Shown here: positions 1-8,950 of the stretch, piece after piece
Position numbering within the stretch: position 1 is the stretch's first letter
Layout of the letters: every line of letters starts with the position of its first letter
DNA from: Chitinophagaceae bacterium
GTDB taxonomy: Bacteria > Bacteroidota > Bacteroidia > Chitinophagales > Chitinophagaceae
NCBI GenBank assembly: GCA_016715365.1
Contig: JADKAM010000001.1
Location: 372,001-436,000 of the forward strand
Direction of reading: 5' to 3'
DNA: 64,000 nucleotides
Notes under the pieces: model-generated
Database searches by the model: none
What the model was told of the DNA's origin: nothing
The model's input: the letters and a program-made list of their open reading frames with translations, nothing else
Made by a program: the position numbers and the translations under genes

Positions 1-1
1 T

Positions 2-567
2 AAACAGGTTGACATAAAATGCCCCGTTATTTTTACGACCGCATACGATCAATATGCCATTGAAGCTTTTAAAGTAAACAGCATTGATTACCTGCTGAAA
101 CCGGTTAAAAAGAAGAACTGGAAAAAGCAGTTACAAAATTCAAAGCACTTACTCCAGCAACAACAGTGTCTGCATTTGATATTAATAAACTGCTGTTATC
201 GCTGCAGCCCCACAGCACCGACTATAAAAAACGTTTTGTGGTTCGCTATGGCGAACATATAAAAACCATAGATATAGAAGAAGTGGTTTATTTTTATACT
301 GAAGACAAAGCTACATTCCTATGCACCAAAGATGCACGCAGGTTTGTTGTTGATTTTAACCTGGATACACTGGATTCAATATTGAACCCCAAAGTATTTT
401 TCCGCATAAACCGTCAGTATATCATCAGTATTTATTCCATTGCCGAAATGTTTGCCTACAGCAAAAGCAGGGTGCTCATCAAACTAAACCCTCCAACAAA
501 ACACGAAACAATTGTAAGTACCGAACGCTCAGCCGATTTTAAGCACTGGCTGGGCGATGAGAAATAA
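2..567 (+). pseudogene. LytTR-family response regulator, 5' cut by window, frameshifted
   Basis: Two reading frames together encode the end of a receiver domain and a LytTR DNA-binding domain. Frame 2 from base 2 gives the receiver end, including VIFTTAYDQYAIEAF and DYLLKPV. Frame 1 then gives ELEKAVTKFKAL and, from about base 166, a complete LytTR domain (RFVVRYGEHIKTIDIEEV, FFRINRQYIISI). The frames meet at an A5 run at 107-111; a sixth A would restore one protein reading KPVKKEELEKAV. LytTR regulators usually pair with a LytS-type membrane kinase, which would lie upstream of the window. The shift may be an assembly or sequencing error in a homopolymer, or a true lesion; both halves look otherwise intact, which favours error or a very recent mutation. 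Confidence 0.8.
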
Positions 568-1172
568 CATGCTTGCCGGTTCAATAACACAAAATACCGG
601 TTCAGCATTAAGAACAAACTGCTTGAGGCCATTTAATTGCTTTGCTGATGCATGGGCACTACTTTTACATTGTTAAGTTAAAAGCCAGTATCCAAAAAAC
701 AAATCCGATTCACTTAGAAAACCAAAGTTTAGTTATCCGTTATCCGGTTAAACCAATGCCACTGAACTTTAAATCATTAAAACCCTGTAAAAGCAGGGTT
801 TTTTCATTCTCTCACCCCTGCTTTCCGGTATATGGGTTCATTACAATGAATGAATACATTTCGCTTGTAGTATTGTTTTCGCTATACTGCTTCTGCATAA
901 TCAATCCAATATTTCAGGAGAAACCCAAAAATAAAACCCATGACCATTAAAAAGCAATTGAACCCCTGAGATCCGGCTTTTCTTTGCCATTAAAGAGGTT
1001 GTATTATCGTCACAAAATCTATCGAACTGATTTTACATGTAGCGTGTATTAATTGTTTTTTCTCATTCAGCCGTCCAAAAAGCGGGTTCAGTATGTTTCG
1101 GTTTTTAAATACCACATAACCCTTCACTTTTACAGTGTTAAAAAAAATTGCTCATCCTTAATATTTTCAATT
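568..1172. other. Gene-poor intergenic stretch with one terminator
   Basis: About 600 bases between the LytTR regulator and the small secreted protein. The only long open frame (642-950) is rich in Phe, Ser, Pro and Cys and lacks any recognisable pattern, so I do not call it. One clear terminator hairpin lies at 779-804. Nothing else is recognisable. Confidence 0.5.
779..804 (+). terminator. Rho-independent terminator
   Basis: The 7-bp stem AACCCTG / CAGGGTT has a 6-nt loop and is followed by a T run (799-804). It lies about 210 bases after the LytTR stop codon, so it may end that transcript or a small RNA. Confidence 0.7.
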
Positions 1173-1598
1173 ATGATCCAATCATTTAAAACAAAAGGAA
1201 TAAACCTGTTCCTTGCCCTATCACTGGTAACCTTATTTACAACCCTGCAATCTTCTACCTGCTCTAACGATGATGCCATTTCCAGCAATACATCCGGTGC
1301 ACCCAGCGGTACCTGGCGGGTAAGCCTTTACTGGGACAGTAAAGATGAGACCTACAAATTCAGTGGTTACAATTTTACATTTGCCACCGGAGGCCAGGTA
1401 ACTGCTACAAATGGCAGCAGCACCGTAACCGGTACCTGGAGCGAAAGCAGCAGCAGGCTTACGCTTGATTTTGGTGCAGACCCGGTATTTAGTAAAATAA
1501 GTGATGACTACCTGAAAGAAGAAAAAACAGCCAGTAGTATCAAACTCAAAGACGATAATCCATTGAAAGATGAGAAGGTTCAGTTTGTACGCAACTAA
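1173..1598 (+). CDS. Small secreted or lipid-anchored protein, unknown function
   Basis: A 141-residue protein starting MIQSFKTKGINLFLAL. The upstream in-frame extension to 1053 is not protein-like, and the signal-peptide start at 1173 is much better. Residues about 9-27 are a hydrophobic export signal, followed by SSTCSNDD; the Cys could be a lipidation site, although -1 Thr is not classical. The rest (TWRVSLYWDSKDETYKFSGYN, GTWSESSSRLTLDFG) has the alternating pattern of a small beta-barrel, similar in feel to the lipocalin-like proteins common in Bacteroidota. It has no obvious operon partner. Function unknown. Confidence 0.7.
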   Translation: MIQSFKTKGINLFLALSLVTLFTTLQSSTCSNDDAISSNTSGAPSGTWRVSLYWDSKDETYKFSGYNFTFATGGQVTATNGSSTVTGTWSESSSRLTLDFGADPVFSKISDDYLKEEKTASSIKLKDDNPLKDEKVQFVRN

Positions 1599-1744
1599 GT
1601 GTTCAAAGCCAGGATTCCTGCTTTGGCAATGCCGCTGATATCCGTCAATTCATGTAACCCCCTGCTTTATTAAATGAAGAACCAGGAATACTACCATCCT
1701 TAATACCGGCGCTAAAGCAGGAATTTATAAGCTTTTAATAAAGA

Positions 1745-1770
1745 GCCGTAACATTTTGTGTTACGGCTTT
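1745..1770 (+). terminator. Rho-independent terminator
   Basis: The perfect 9-bp stem GCCGTAACA / TGTTACGGC with a 5-nt loop is followed by TTTCTT. It is placed to end the gene at 1173-1598. Confidence 0.8.
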
Positions 1771-1910
1771 CTTATTATAAATTTGCAGCGTTATCAGGCA
1801 GATTTGTTTATTGTTCGGCCTGTTAATTTTTTCCAACTGAACTAATAAACGAAAGCAATTCTGCATTACTTCTCTCAGATTGATTCTCGTTTATAAGTTT
1901 ATAGTAATGT

Positions 1911-2015
1911 CCTGAGCGTAGTCGAAGGATTATACACTCAAGTCCTGAGCGAAGTCGAAGGATGGAGCGAAGTCGAAGGATGGAGCGAAGTCGAAGGATG
2001 GAGCGAAGCCAAAGT
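1911..2015. repeat. 18-bp repeat family, four tandem units plus one detached copy
   Basis: One copy at 1911-1928 (CCTGAGCGTAGTCGAAGG) is followed, after 15 bases, by four head-to-tail 18-bp units at 1944-2015. These are CCTGAGCGAAGTCGAAGG, two copies of ATGGAGCGAAGTCGAAGG, and a decayed final copy. The array ends 20 bases before the metH start. The identical 18-mer CCTGAGCGAAGTCGAAGG occurs again at 22690-22707, so this is a dispersed repeat. The reverse strand of the array reads as the repeated peptide FAPSFD, an artefact of the repeat. Confidence 0.9.
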
Positions 2016-2035
2016 ACGAACTTAAATTAAAGCGA

Positions 2036-3046
2036 ATGAAAACATTACAGGATTGTTTAAAAAACCGCATCCTCATCATTGATGGCGCCATGGGTACTAT
2101 GATACAGCGCCACAAGCTGGAAGAAAAAGATTACCGTGGCAAACGCTTTAAAGACTGGCATACCGATGTAAAAGGTAATAACGACCTGCTGAGCATTACA
2201 CAGCCGCAGATCATCGAAGGCATTCACAAACAATACCTGGAAGCCGGCGCCGATATTATTGAAACCAATACCTTCAGCAGCACTTCTATTGCCCAGGCCG
2301 ATTATGATATGCAGTCGCTGGCTTATGAATTAAATGTGGCCTCTGCAAAATGTGCCCGCAATGCGGCAGATGAATACACTACAAAAAATCCGGATAAGCC
2401 ACGTTTTGTTGCCGGTGCAATCGGGCCATTAAACAAAACTTTATCGCTTTCGCCCGATGTAAACAACCCGGGCTTCAGAGCTGTAACTTTTGATGAAGTG
2501 GCAGCAGCATACACTGAACAAATAAAAGGATTGGTTGATGGTGGCGTAGATATTATTTTAATTGAAACCATTTTTGATACGCTGAATGCAAAGGCTGCTA
2601 TTTATGCAACGAAAAACTTCTTCCGCAAAAATAATTTGCCCGAGTTACCAATCATGATCTCCGGAACAATAACTGATGCCAGTGGCCGAACTTTAAGCGG
2701 ACAAACACTGGAAGCCTTTTATGTTTCTGTTATGCATGCCAATCCTTTAAGCATTGGATTGAACTGCGCTTTGGGTGCATCAGAAATGCGGCCGCATATT
2801 GAAGAGCTAAGCCAGATTGCCGGATGTTACACATCAGCCTATCCCAATGCGGGCCTGCCCAATGCCTTTGGTGAGTATGATGAGCAACCACACGAAACTG
2901 CACATATTATTGAAGAGTGGGCTAAAGAAGGTTTTGTAAATATTGTAGGTGGCTGCTGCGGCACTACACCAGATCATATAAAACATATTGCGCAGGAAGT
3001 AGCTAAATTTAAGCCTAGAGAGTTACCTGTTTTGGAGTTAGTTTAA
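2036..3046 (+). CDS. metH: Methionine synthase, homocysteine-binding module (split MetH, N-terminal half)
   Basis: The 336 residues form the homocysteine S-methyltransferase (pfam02574) barrel that is module 1 of cobalamin-dependent methionine synthase. The start motif ILIIDGAMGTMIQ and the zinc-ligand cysteines C244 (GLNCALG) and C307-C308 (GGCCGTTP) are visible. The zinc activates the homocysteine thiol for methylation. In E. coli this module is fused to the rest of MetH; here the remaining modules are in the gene at 3513. The two are read in the same direction but separated by a GxxExxY gene inside inverted repeats. The stop codon itself lies within the left repeat arm (from 3038). Confidence 0.95.
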   Translation: MKTLQDCLKNRILIIDGAMGTMIQRHKLEEKDYRGKRFKDWHTDVKGNNDLLSITQPQIIEGIHKQYLEAGADIIETNTFSSTSIAQADYDMQSLAYELNVASAKCARNAADEYTTKNPDKPRFVAGAIGPLNKTLSLSPDVNNPGFRAVTFDEVAAAYTEQIKGLVDGGVDIILIETIFDTLNAKAAIYATKNFFRKNNLPELPIMISGTITDASGRTLSGQTLEAFYVSVMHANPLSIGLNCALGASEMRPHIEELSQIAGCYTSAYPNAGLPNAFGEYDEQPHETAHIIEEWAKEGFVNIVGGCCGTTPDHIKHIAQEVAKFKPRELPVLELV

Positions 3047-3508
3047 CCACAAGGGACACTAAAGCAAAACACGAAGAACACTAAGGATATGACAGAAAAT
3101 GAAATATCGAAAATTGTTTTTGATTGTGGCCTTAAAGTTCATCGGGCTTTAGGACCGGGTTTGTTGGAAAGTGCTTATGAAGAATGTTTGTTTTATGAAC
3201 TTATAAAAACCGGTCTTATTGTAGAGAAACAAAAAGGGTTGCCCCTGATTTATGAAGAAATAAAATTAGATATAGGCTACAGGACTGATTTAATTGTTGA
3301 AAACAAATTGATAGTTGAAGTAAAATCGGTTGAAGCTTTAAATGAAATTCACCTGGCACAGGTTCTTACTTATTTAAAGCTGTCAGGATGTAAGCTTGGT
3401 TTACTGATTAATTTCAACTCAGTTTTATTTAAAGATGGAGTAAAAAGAATAATAAACGGCACTTTGTGAACCTTGTGTTTTCCTTTGTGTCCTTTGTGGT
3501 AAAACTAA
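3038..3508. mobile_element. Candidate mobile cassette: GxxExxY gene between long inverted repeats
   Basis: The left arm (3038-3085) begins TTAGTTTAACCACAAGGGAC. The reverse complement of the right arm (3461-3508) begins TTAGTTTTACCACAAAGGAC. The similarity runs for about 48 bases with one indel and some substitutions. The arms enclose almost exactly the GxxExxY gene: its ATG is 4 bases inside the left arm and its stop codon lies in the right arm. Related gene-free palindromes built on the same words (ACCACAAAG, ACACAAAG) lie at 31751-31789 and 34754-34820. I see no transposase and no obvious target duplication, so mobility is inferred. Confidence 0.55.
3089..3469 (+). CDS. GxxExxY family protein (PD-(D/E)xK nuclease-like)
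   Basis: A 126-residue protein of the GxxExxY family (TIGR04256 / PF13366). The name motif is seen as G24-LL-E27-SA-Y30 after the typical VHRALGPG. Further on, D67, E77 and K79 (RTDLIV, LIVEVKS) make the PD-(D/E)xK nuclease signature, so the active-site residues are intact. The biochemical role of the family is not established. The gene interrupts the two methionine synthase genes and is enclosed by inverted repeats, which suggests it arrived as a unit. It has no export signal and no obvious functional link to metH. Confidence 0.9.
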   Translation: MTENEISKIVFDCGLKVHRALGPGLLESAYEECLFYELIKTGLIVEKQKGLPLIYEEIKLDIGYRTDLIVENKLIVEVKSVEALNEIHLAQVLTYLKLSGCKLGLLINFNSVLFKDGVKRIINGTL

Positions 3509-3512
3509 AAAA

Positions 3513-6224
3513 ATGACTGTAATTAAACCATATTTAAGATTAAGCGGGCTGGAGCCCTTGATCGTTAGACCGGAAACAAATTTTATTAATGTTGGCGAAC
3601 GCACCAATGTTACCGGCAGTAAAATGTTTGCACGCCTGATACGTGAAGGCCAGTATGAAGCCGCACTCGCTGTTGCCCGTCAGCAGGTAGAGAACGGTGC
3701 ACAGGTAATTGATGTAAACATGGATGATGCACTGCTGGATGGCGTGCAGGCCATGACTACCTTCCTGAACCTGGTACAATCAGAGCCAGATATTGCGAAG
3801 ATTCCCATCATGATCGACTCTTCGAAATTTGAAATTATTGAAGCCGGTTTAAAATGTGTACAGGGAAAATGTATTGTGAATTCAATCTCCATGAAAGAAG
3901 GCGAAGCCAAATTTATTGAGCAGGCTTTCATTTGTAAAAGTTACGGAGCATCGGTAATTGTAATGGCTTTTGATGAAGTGGGACAGGCTGATACCAAAGT
4001 AAGAAAAGTAGAAATTTGCAAACGGGCATATAAAATTTTAACAGAGCAGGTTGGTTATACGCCGCAGGATATCATCTTTGATCCAAACATTTTTGCCATT
4101 GCCACTGGTATTGAAGAGCATAATAATTACGCAGTAGATTTTATTGAAGCAACCCGTGAAATAAAACAGGCCATGCCGCTTACCAAAGTAAGTGGTGGGG
4201 TAAGCAATGTTTCTTTTTCTTTCCGGGGTAACGAGCATGTACGTGAAGCCATTCATAGTGTGTTCCTGTTTCATGCCATTAAAGCCGGTATGGATATGGG
4301 CATTGTAAATGCAGGCCAGCTGGTAGTATATGATGAGATTGAACCCAACCTGCGTGCACTTTGCGAAGACGTTATCCTGAACAGGAATAACGACAACAAC
4401 GAAACAACAGAAAAAATGATTGCCTTTGCCGAAACGGTAAAAGCAAAGGGCAAAGAAATTATAAAAGACGAAAGCTGGAGAAAAGAAGCAGTTGAAAAAC
4501 GTTTATCACATGCGTTGGTAAACGGCATAACAGATTATATTGATGCTGATACCGAAGAAGCCCGTCAGCAATATCCAAAACCATTGGATGTAATTGAAGG
4601 CCCGTTGATGGATGGCATGAACATCGTTGGTGATTTGTTCGGCAGCGGTAAAATGTTTTTACCGCAGGTTGTAAAAAGTGCCAGGGTGATGAAGAAAGCC
4701 GTGGCTGTTTTAACGCCCTTCATCGAACAGGAAAAAGAAGACAGAAAAAATGCACACCTTGCAGCCGGAACTGTAAATGAAGAAACTGCGGGCGCTGCAA
4801 AAATATTACTGGCCACTGTAAAAGGTGATGTACATGATATAGGAAAGAATATTGTAGGTGTTGTACTGGGTTGTAATGGTTATGATATTATTGACCTGGG
4901 AGTAATGGTACCAACCGATAAAATTTTAGAAACTGCTGTAAGAGAAAAAGTAGACATCATTGGCCTGAGCGGTTTAATTACACCTTCACTGGATGAAATG
5001 GTACACGTGGCGCATGAAATGAAACGCCGCGGTATTACTTTGCCATTGATGATTGGCGGCGCCACCACTTCCCGTATGCATACGGCCGTAAAAATTGCGC
5101 CACAATATGATGATGGCGTAGTGCATGTACTGGATGCAAGCCGCAGCGTTACAGTTGCCGGAAGTTTATTAAGTAAAGAACAAAAACCTGCTTTTCTACA
5201 AAACTTAAAAGCTGAGTACGATCAGTTGGTAGTTGACTTTGGTAATAAAAAATCTACCAAACAATATTTGAGATTTGAAGAAGCACAAAAAAACGGTGCT
5301 GTAATTGACTGGGCAAATTATAAACCGGTTGCACCCACATTTACCGGCACTAAAATTTTAGATAATTATCCTTTGGCAGAGATTGCCGAATACATCGACT
5401 GGCAGCCATTCTTCATTGCCTGGGAAATGCACGGTAAATTTCCGGCCATACTTACAGATAGTGTTATTGGCACAGAAGCAACCAAGCTTTATAACGACGC
5501 TAAAAAATTATTGCAGCAGATCATTGATGAAAAATGGCTGACAGCAAAAGGCGTAGCAGGTTTTTGGCCTGCTAATAAAGTTGCTGATGACACTATTGAT
5601 GTTGATAATGAATCAGAAATAATAAAACTGCAATTTCTGCGCCAGCAGATAAAAAAGACGGCAGGTCAGCCTAACCTTTCATTAGCTGATTTTATTGCTC
5701 CGGCAGAGCAAAATTACCAGGACCATATCGGAGCATTCAGCGTAACCATCCAGGGCATTGAAAAGCATATCAAAAATTTTGAAGCCAATCATGATGATTA
5801 CAACAAAATAATTCTACAGGCATTAGCCGATAGATTTGCAGAAGCATTTGCAGAATTGCTGCATAAAAAAACAAGAACAGCATATTGGGGTTATGTTTCG
5901 GAAGAACATCTTACCAATGAACAATTAATTAAAGAAGAATACATGGGAATCCGCCCTGCGCCAGGTTATCCTGCCTGCCCGGATCATACCGAAAAATATA
6001 AATTATTTGAATTACTGGGCGGCGAAGAAGCAACCGGCATTCACCTCACTGAGTCATTGGCCATGTACCCGGCTGCATCGGTTTGCGGATGGTATTTTGC
6101 AAACCCGCAAAGTAAATATTTTGGAGTAGGCAAAATTGAAAAAGATCAGTTGGTTGATTATGCTCTAAGAAAAGGAATGAGCATAGATGATGCAACCAGA
6201 TGGTTAAGGCCAATATTGGAGTAA
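3513..6224 (+). CDS. metH: Methionine synthase, folate, cobalamin and reactivation modules (split MetH, C-terminal part)
   Basis: The 903 residues carry the remaining MetH modules. A pterin-binding barrel comes first (FINVGERTNVTGSKMF, about residues 25-40, through about 290). Next are the cap and Rossmann cobalamin domains, with the motif DVHDIGKN whose H441 is the lower cobalt ligand. The C-terminal AdoMet-binding reactivation domain has RPAPGYPACPDH near residue 814. It transfers the methyl group from methyltetrahydrofolate through methylcobalamin to homocysteine held by the separate module at 2036. The start at 3513 lies 4 bases after the right repeat arm; the leader of this gene is therefore made of repeat sequence, and it may have lost coupling to the upstream half. 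Confidence 0.95.
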   Translation: MTVIKPYLRLSGLEPLIVRPETNFINVGERTNVTGSKMFARLIREGQYEAALAVARQQVENGAQVIDVNMDDALLDGVQAMTTFLNLVQSEPDIAKIPIMIDSSKFEIIEAGLKCVQGKCIVNSISMKEGEAKFIEQAFICKSYGASVIVMAFDEVGQADTKVRKVEICKRAYKILTEQVGYTPQDIIFDPNIFAIATGIEEHNNYAVDFIEATREIKQAMPLTKVSGGVSNVSFSFRGNEHVREAIHSVFLFHAIKAGMDMGIVNAGQLVVYDEIEPNLRALCEDVILNRNNDNNETTEKMIAFAETVKAKGKEIIKDESWRKEAVEKRLSHALVNGITDYIDADTEEARQQYPKPLDVIEGPLMDGMNIVGDLFGSGKMFLPQVVKSARVMKKAVAVLTPFIEQEKEDRKNAHLAAGTVNEETAGAAKILLATVKGDVHDIGKNIVGVVLGCNGYDIIDLGVMVPTDKILETAVREKVDIIGLSGLITPSLDEMVHVAHEMKRRGITLPLMIGGATTSRMHTAVKIAPQYDDGVVHVLDASRSVTVAGSLLSKEQKPAFLQNLKAEYDQLVVDFGNKKSTKQYLRFEEAQKNGAVIDWANYKPVAPTFTGTKILDNYPLAEIAEYIDWQPFFIAWEMHGKFPAILTDSVIGTEATKLYNDAKKLLQQIIDEKWLTAKGVAGFWPANKVADDTIDVDNESEIIKLQFLRQQIKKTAGQPNLSLADFIAPAEQNYQDHIGAFSVTIQGIEKHIKNFEANHDDYNKIILQALADRFAEAFAELLHKKTRTAYWGYVSEEHLTNEQLIKEEYMGIRPAPGYPACPDHTEKYKLFELLGGEEATGIHLTESLAMYPAASVCGWYFANPQSKYFGVGKIEKDQLVDYALRKGMSIDDATRWLRPILE

Positions 6225-6227
6225 GGT

Positions 6228-6731
6228 TTACCTGGCTTTTATCACCATCGTATCTGTCCAGCTGTCGTGCCAGGTTAGTGTGCTGAAACCACTGAATATT
6301 TCAAAAGGTACGCAGCGGGATAAAGATCTTAATAATGCATTTCTGAAAGTAAGTTCACCACCATCCTGCCTGATGGCTCTTGTTCCGGTTATTATTTTGC
6401 CAAGTGTGTAACCTTTAAATAACTTTTCGCAAAGCGTGTAGTAAAAAATATAGTCCAGAATAATAACAGCAAAAGAGACCAGTATAAGGCCGCCTTTGTT
6501 TTCACCATATACTATGCCCATCATAAAGTTTGGGAAAATTATTGCCAGTAAGGCACCGGCACCCATCCCCGAAACATAATTCAACCCAAAACGAATAAGC
6601 AGATTATCAATAAGCCAGTTTAAAAAACGCTGGCCCTGCGTAGCATATTCAAAATGATTTTCAATATAGGACTCACCCGCCAGTAAATCCTCCTGTTCTT
6701 TATTTGCATCAAGGTTATTGTTTTCTTCCAT
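6228..6731 (-). CDS. RDD family membrane protein
   Basis: 167 residues with the RDD-domain pattern (PF06271): RFLNWLIDNLLIRFGL at about 35-50, hydrophobic segments near 60-75, 80-100, and a GYTLGKIITGTRAIRQDGG stretch, followed by the conserved aromatic-basic end (NALLRSLSRCVPFE). RDD proteins are small integral membrane proteins of unclear role; some take part in ion transport. It follows the DUF3137 gene in the same direction with a 63-base gap and converges on metH, with only three bases between stop codons. The two membrane genes probably form an operon. The N-terminus is hydrophilic and Asn/Glu-rich. Confidence 0.85.
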   Translation of the reverse strand: MEENNNLDANKEQEDLLAGESYIENHFEYATQGQRFLNWLIDNLLIRFGLNYVSGMGAGALLAIIFPNFMMGIVYGENKGGLILVSFAVIILDYIFYYTLCEKLFKGYTLGKIITGTRAIRQDGGELTFRNALLRSLSRCVPFEIFSGFSTLTWHDSWTDTMVIKAR

Positions 6732-6794
6732 AAAAAAGATTTTTACAAGTATAAATTAATTATTTAGCTCCGGCATATTTTGCTGTTCAGATGC

Positions 6795-7727
6795 TTAAGC
6801 AAGTCTGTTCAGCTCCAGTTTATGAATGATATTAAATACCAGCAGTATCGTGTAAAAATAGTTTTTAATTCCCTGCTTATCCCGCACTCCGGCTGTAGTT
6901 GGCTCCAGCAGGTTTTCTTCAAAAGGCACTGCTATATAGCATTTGCCTCTTACAAATGAAAAACTTATATCGCTTTGCAGTTTTGTTTTTATAAGTAAGA
7001 TGTGTTCCTGCATATTGCTGGTTAAAATTAAAGATGCTTCGTCTGTATTGGTTGTGTAAACAGAATAATGTTTATTAAACTCCGGATGGCCTGTAGTCAT
7101 TTTGTGTACAGGTGGTAAAGGCAGCATCCTGTAATGTTCATCAGCCAGGCTCGATGCCAATTGCGCTTTTCCCTTTAACCAGATATACGTTCCGCCCGAA
7201 AAAAAATGATTGATGTTGGCTACAAAAAACAATCCCTTAAAAATATTTTCTTTACCGGCCATGTCTTCGTACCAGGATTTTATTTCAGAGCAATGAAAAG
7301 AAACGCCATTGTAAACACACTGCCAGTAATCATCTCCGTCAAAGTCTGTAAACCGCCTGCGGTACAATCCACTTGCCTTGTATTCTTTTTTCGAAACAAA
7401 GCCCATTGGCTTATATACAGCCGAGGGGTATATATAAGTAATGATCTGCCCGATTATTTTTTCTTTAAAATCATCAATATAACGGTCGCTGTATTTTGTC
7501 CAGAAGTAAACACCGGTAATACACATCAGCAACATGCCTGCAGCCAGTATAATACCGCTCGGAAAAACTTTAAGAAAATTCAGTAAGAAACATACAAACG
7601 CCCCGGCACCTGTAAACAGCGTAAATTTTTTCCAGTTATAAGCCGAAGACCGTTCATTATCCAATTCATCCACAAAGGGCAGGATCTTAACAGTATAAAA
7701 ACTTTCAAAGTCCTTAACAGGTTCCAT
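6795..7727 (-). CDS. DUF3137 membrane protein
   Basis: 310 residues. A cytoplasmic N-terminus (FYTVKILPFVDELDNERSSA) leads to two hydrophobic helices at about 34-52 and 55-72, then a large soluble domain. The pattern Y..I.PSAVYKPMGFVSKKEYKASGLYRRRFTDFDGDD followed by FHCSEI matches DUF3137 proteins (PF11335), where similar genes often sit with other small membrane proteins. Function unknown. It is divergent from exonuclease III, with 40 bases between the two starts, so their promoters must overlap. Confidence 0.75.
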   Translation of the reverse strand: MEPVKDFESFYTVKILPFVDELDNERSSAYNWKKFTLFTGAGAFVCFLLNFLKVFPSGIILAAGMLLMCITGVYFWTKYSDRYIDDFKEKIIGQIITYIYPSAVYKPMGFVSKKEYKASGLYRRRFTDFDGDDYWQCVYNGVSFHCSEIKSWYEDMAGKENIFKGLFFVANINHFFSGGTYIWLKGKAQLASSLADEHYRMLPLPPVHKMTTGHPEFNKHYSVYTTNTDEASLILTSNMQEHILLIKTKLQSDISFSFVRGKCYIAVPFEENLLEPTTAGVRDKQGIKNYFYTILLVFNIIHKLELNRLA

Positions 7728-7767
7728 TATGGTTTGCTATTTTTACAGGATAAATATAATACTCATT

Positions 7768-8538
7768 ATGCGCATTATCTCTTACAATGTAAACGGCATC
7801 CGTGCCGCCATAAAAAAAGGTTTTATCGACTGGTTGAAAACCAATCCCGCCGATATTATCTGTTTACAGGAAACAAAAGCCACACAGGGCGATGTGGATG
7901 TTAAACTGCTGGAAGACCTGGGTTTTCATCACCATTGGTTTAGTGCGCAGAAAAAAGGATACAGCGGTGTTGCCGTCTTTACTAAAATAAAACCTGATAA
8001 TGTTTGCATCGGTTGCGGATTATCTTCAAGCGATAATGAGGGTCGTGTTATTCAGCTCGACTTTGGAGATATCCGTTTAATAAATGCTTACTTTCCCTCA
8101 GGCACCAGTGGCGATGAGCGGCAGGCATTTAAATATGTGTGGCTGGATGAGTTTCATACTTATCTGGAAAAACTGAAGAAAAAGCATCCCAAAATTATTT
8201 TGACAGGCGATTACAATATTGCCCACAACGAAATTGATATTCACGATCCCAAAGGCAATAAAAAAAGCAGCGGTTTTTTACCCGAGGAACGTGAATGGCT
8301 TACCAAGTTTTTAGCAAGCGGATGGATTGATACTTTCCGTGAATTTCATACCGAGCCACACCGCTACAGCTGGTGGAGCCAGCGCTTTCCATCAGTACGC
8401 TTAAATAACAAAGGCTGGCGTATTGATTATATTACGGTTACAGAACCGCTGAAAAAACAATTGGTTGATGCGGATATTTTTCCGGATGTAAAACACAGTG
8501 ATCACTGCCCGATATATCTAGAACTGAAAACAAAATAA
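7768..8538 (+). CDS. xth: Exodeoxyribonuclease III (AP endonuclease)
   Basis: 256 residues starting MRIISYNVNGIRAAIKKGF; the in-frame extension back to 7729 lies before the conserved first strand and is rejected. The exonuclease-endonuclease-phosphatase motifs are all present: the metal ligands in the first strand (NVNG) and LQETKA, the catalytic LTGDYNIAHNEID, and the C-terminal WRIDYI and KHSDHCPI with the general base histidine. The enzyme cuts DNA at abasic sites and removes 3' blocking groups in base excision repair. DUF4286 follows 19 bases downstream in the same direction. Confidence 0.95.
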   Translation: MRIISYNVNGIRAAIKKGFIDWLKTNPADIICLQETKATQGDVDVKLLEDLGFHHHWFSAQKKGYSGVAVFTKIKPDNVCIGCGLSSSDNEGRVIQLDFGDIRLINAYFPSGTSGDERQAFKYVWLDEFHTYLEKLKKKHPKIILTGDYNIAHNEIDIHDPKGNKKSSGFLPEEREWLTKFLASGWIDTFREFHTEPHRYSWWSQRFPSVRLNNKGWRIDYITVTEPLKKQLVDADIFPDVKHSDHCPIYLELKTK

Positions 8539-8557
8539 ACGGTTTAAAATTTTTTCC

Positions 8558-8863
8558 ATGATTGTTTATAATGTAACCATAAAAATTGCCAATGCTATTC
8601 ATGCCGATTGGCTGCCATGGATAAAAGAAGAACATATACCGGAAGTGATACAAACCGGTTGCTTTACCCACGCCACAATTTTACGTTTGCTTGAAGTGGA
8701 TGATACCGAAGGTCCCACTTATGCTATACAGTATTTTGCCGAAAGCAAGGGTTTATACAATAATTATATTGAAACCCATGCGCCCATTATGCGGCAAAAA
8801 AGTTTTAGCAAATGGGGCGATCAATTCATCGCTTTCAGGTCGGTTATGCAGGTTGTTAACTAA
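8558..8863 (+). CDS. DUF4286 family protein
   Basis: 101 residues matching DUF4286 (PF14114), a small ferredoxin-like or ABM-type domain found mainly in Bacteroidota: MIVYNVTIKI at the first strand, WLPWIKEEHIPEVIQTGCF, then TYAIQYFAES and an amphipathic helix. No active-site motif is evident and the function is unknown. It sits 19 bases after xth, so the two are probably co-transcribed. Confidence 0.85.
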   Translation: MIVYNVTIKIANAIHADWLPWIKEEHIPEVIQTGCFTHATILRLLEVDDTEGPTYAIQYFAESKGLYNNYIETHAPIMRQKSFSKWGDQFIAFRSVMQVVN

Positions 8864-8950
8864 TTGTGCAAAACAATTGAATTTATATCTTTTTTTATTT
8901 ACGCCACATTTGTAGCCCTTTAAAAACCGCACGGGCAAAGGATTTCATAC

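Noticed and set aside
642..950. 102-residue plus-strand open frame after the LytTR regulator
   Set aside because: It crosses a clear terminator hairpin (779-804), has no domain or signal pattern, and its composition is unlike a bacterial protein.
1930..2115. Minus-strand frame encoding repeated FAPSFD
   Set aside because: It is a translation of the 18-bp tandem repeat and runs into the metH coding start.
2036..6224. Split metH as a frameshifted single gene
   Set aside because: Each half has its own start and stop, there is an intact gene between, and the split falls at the boundary between the homocysteine and folate modules, so two separate genes are the better reading.
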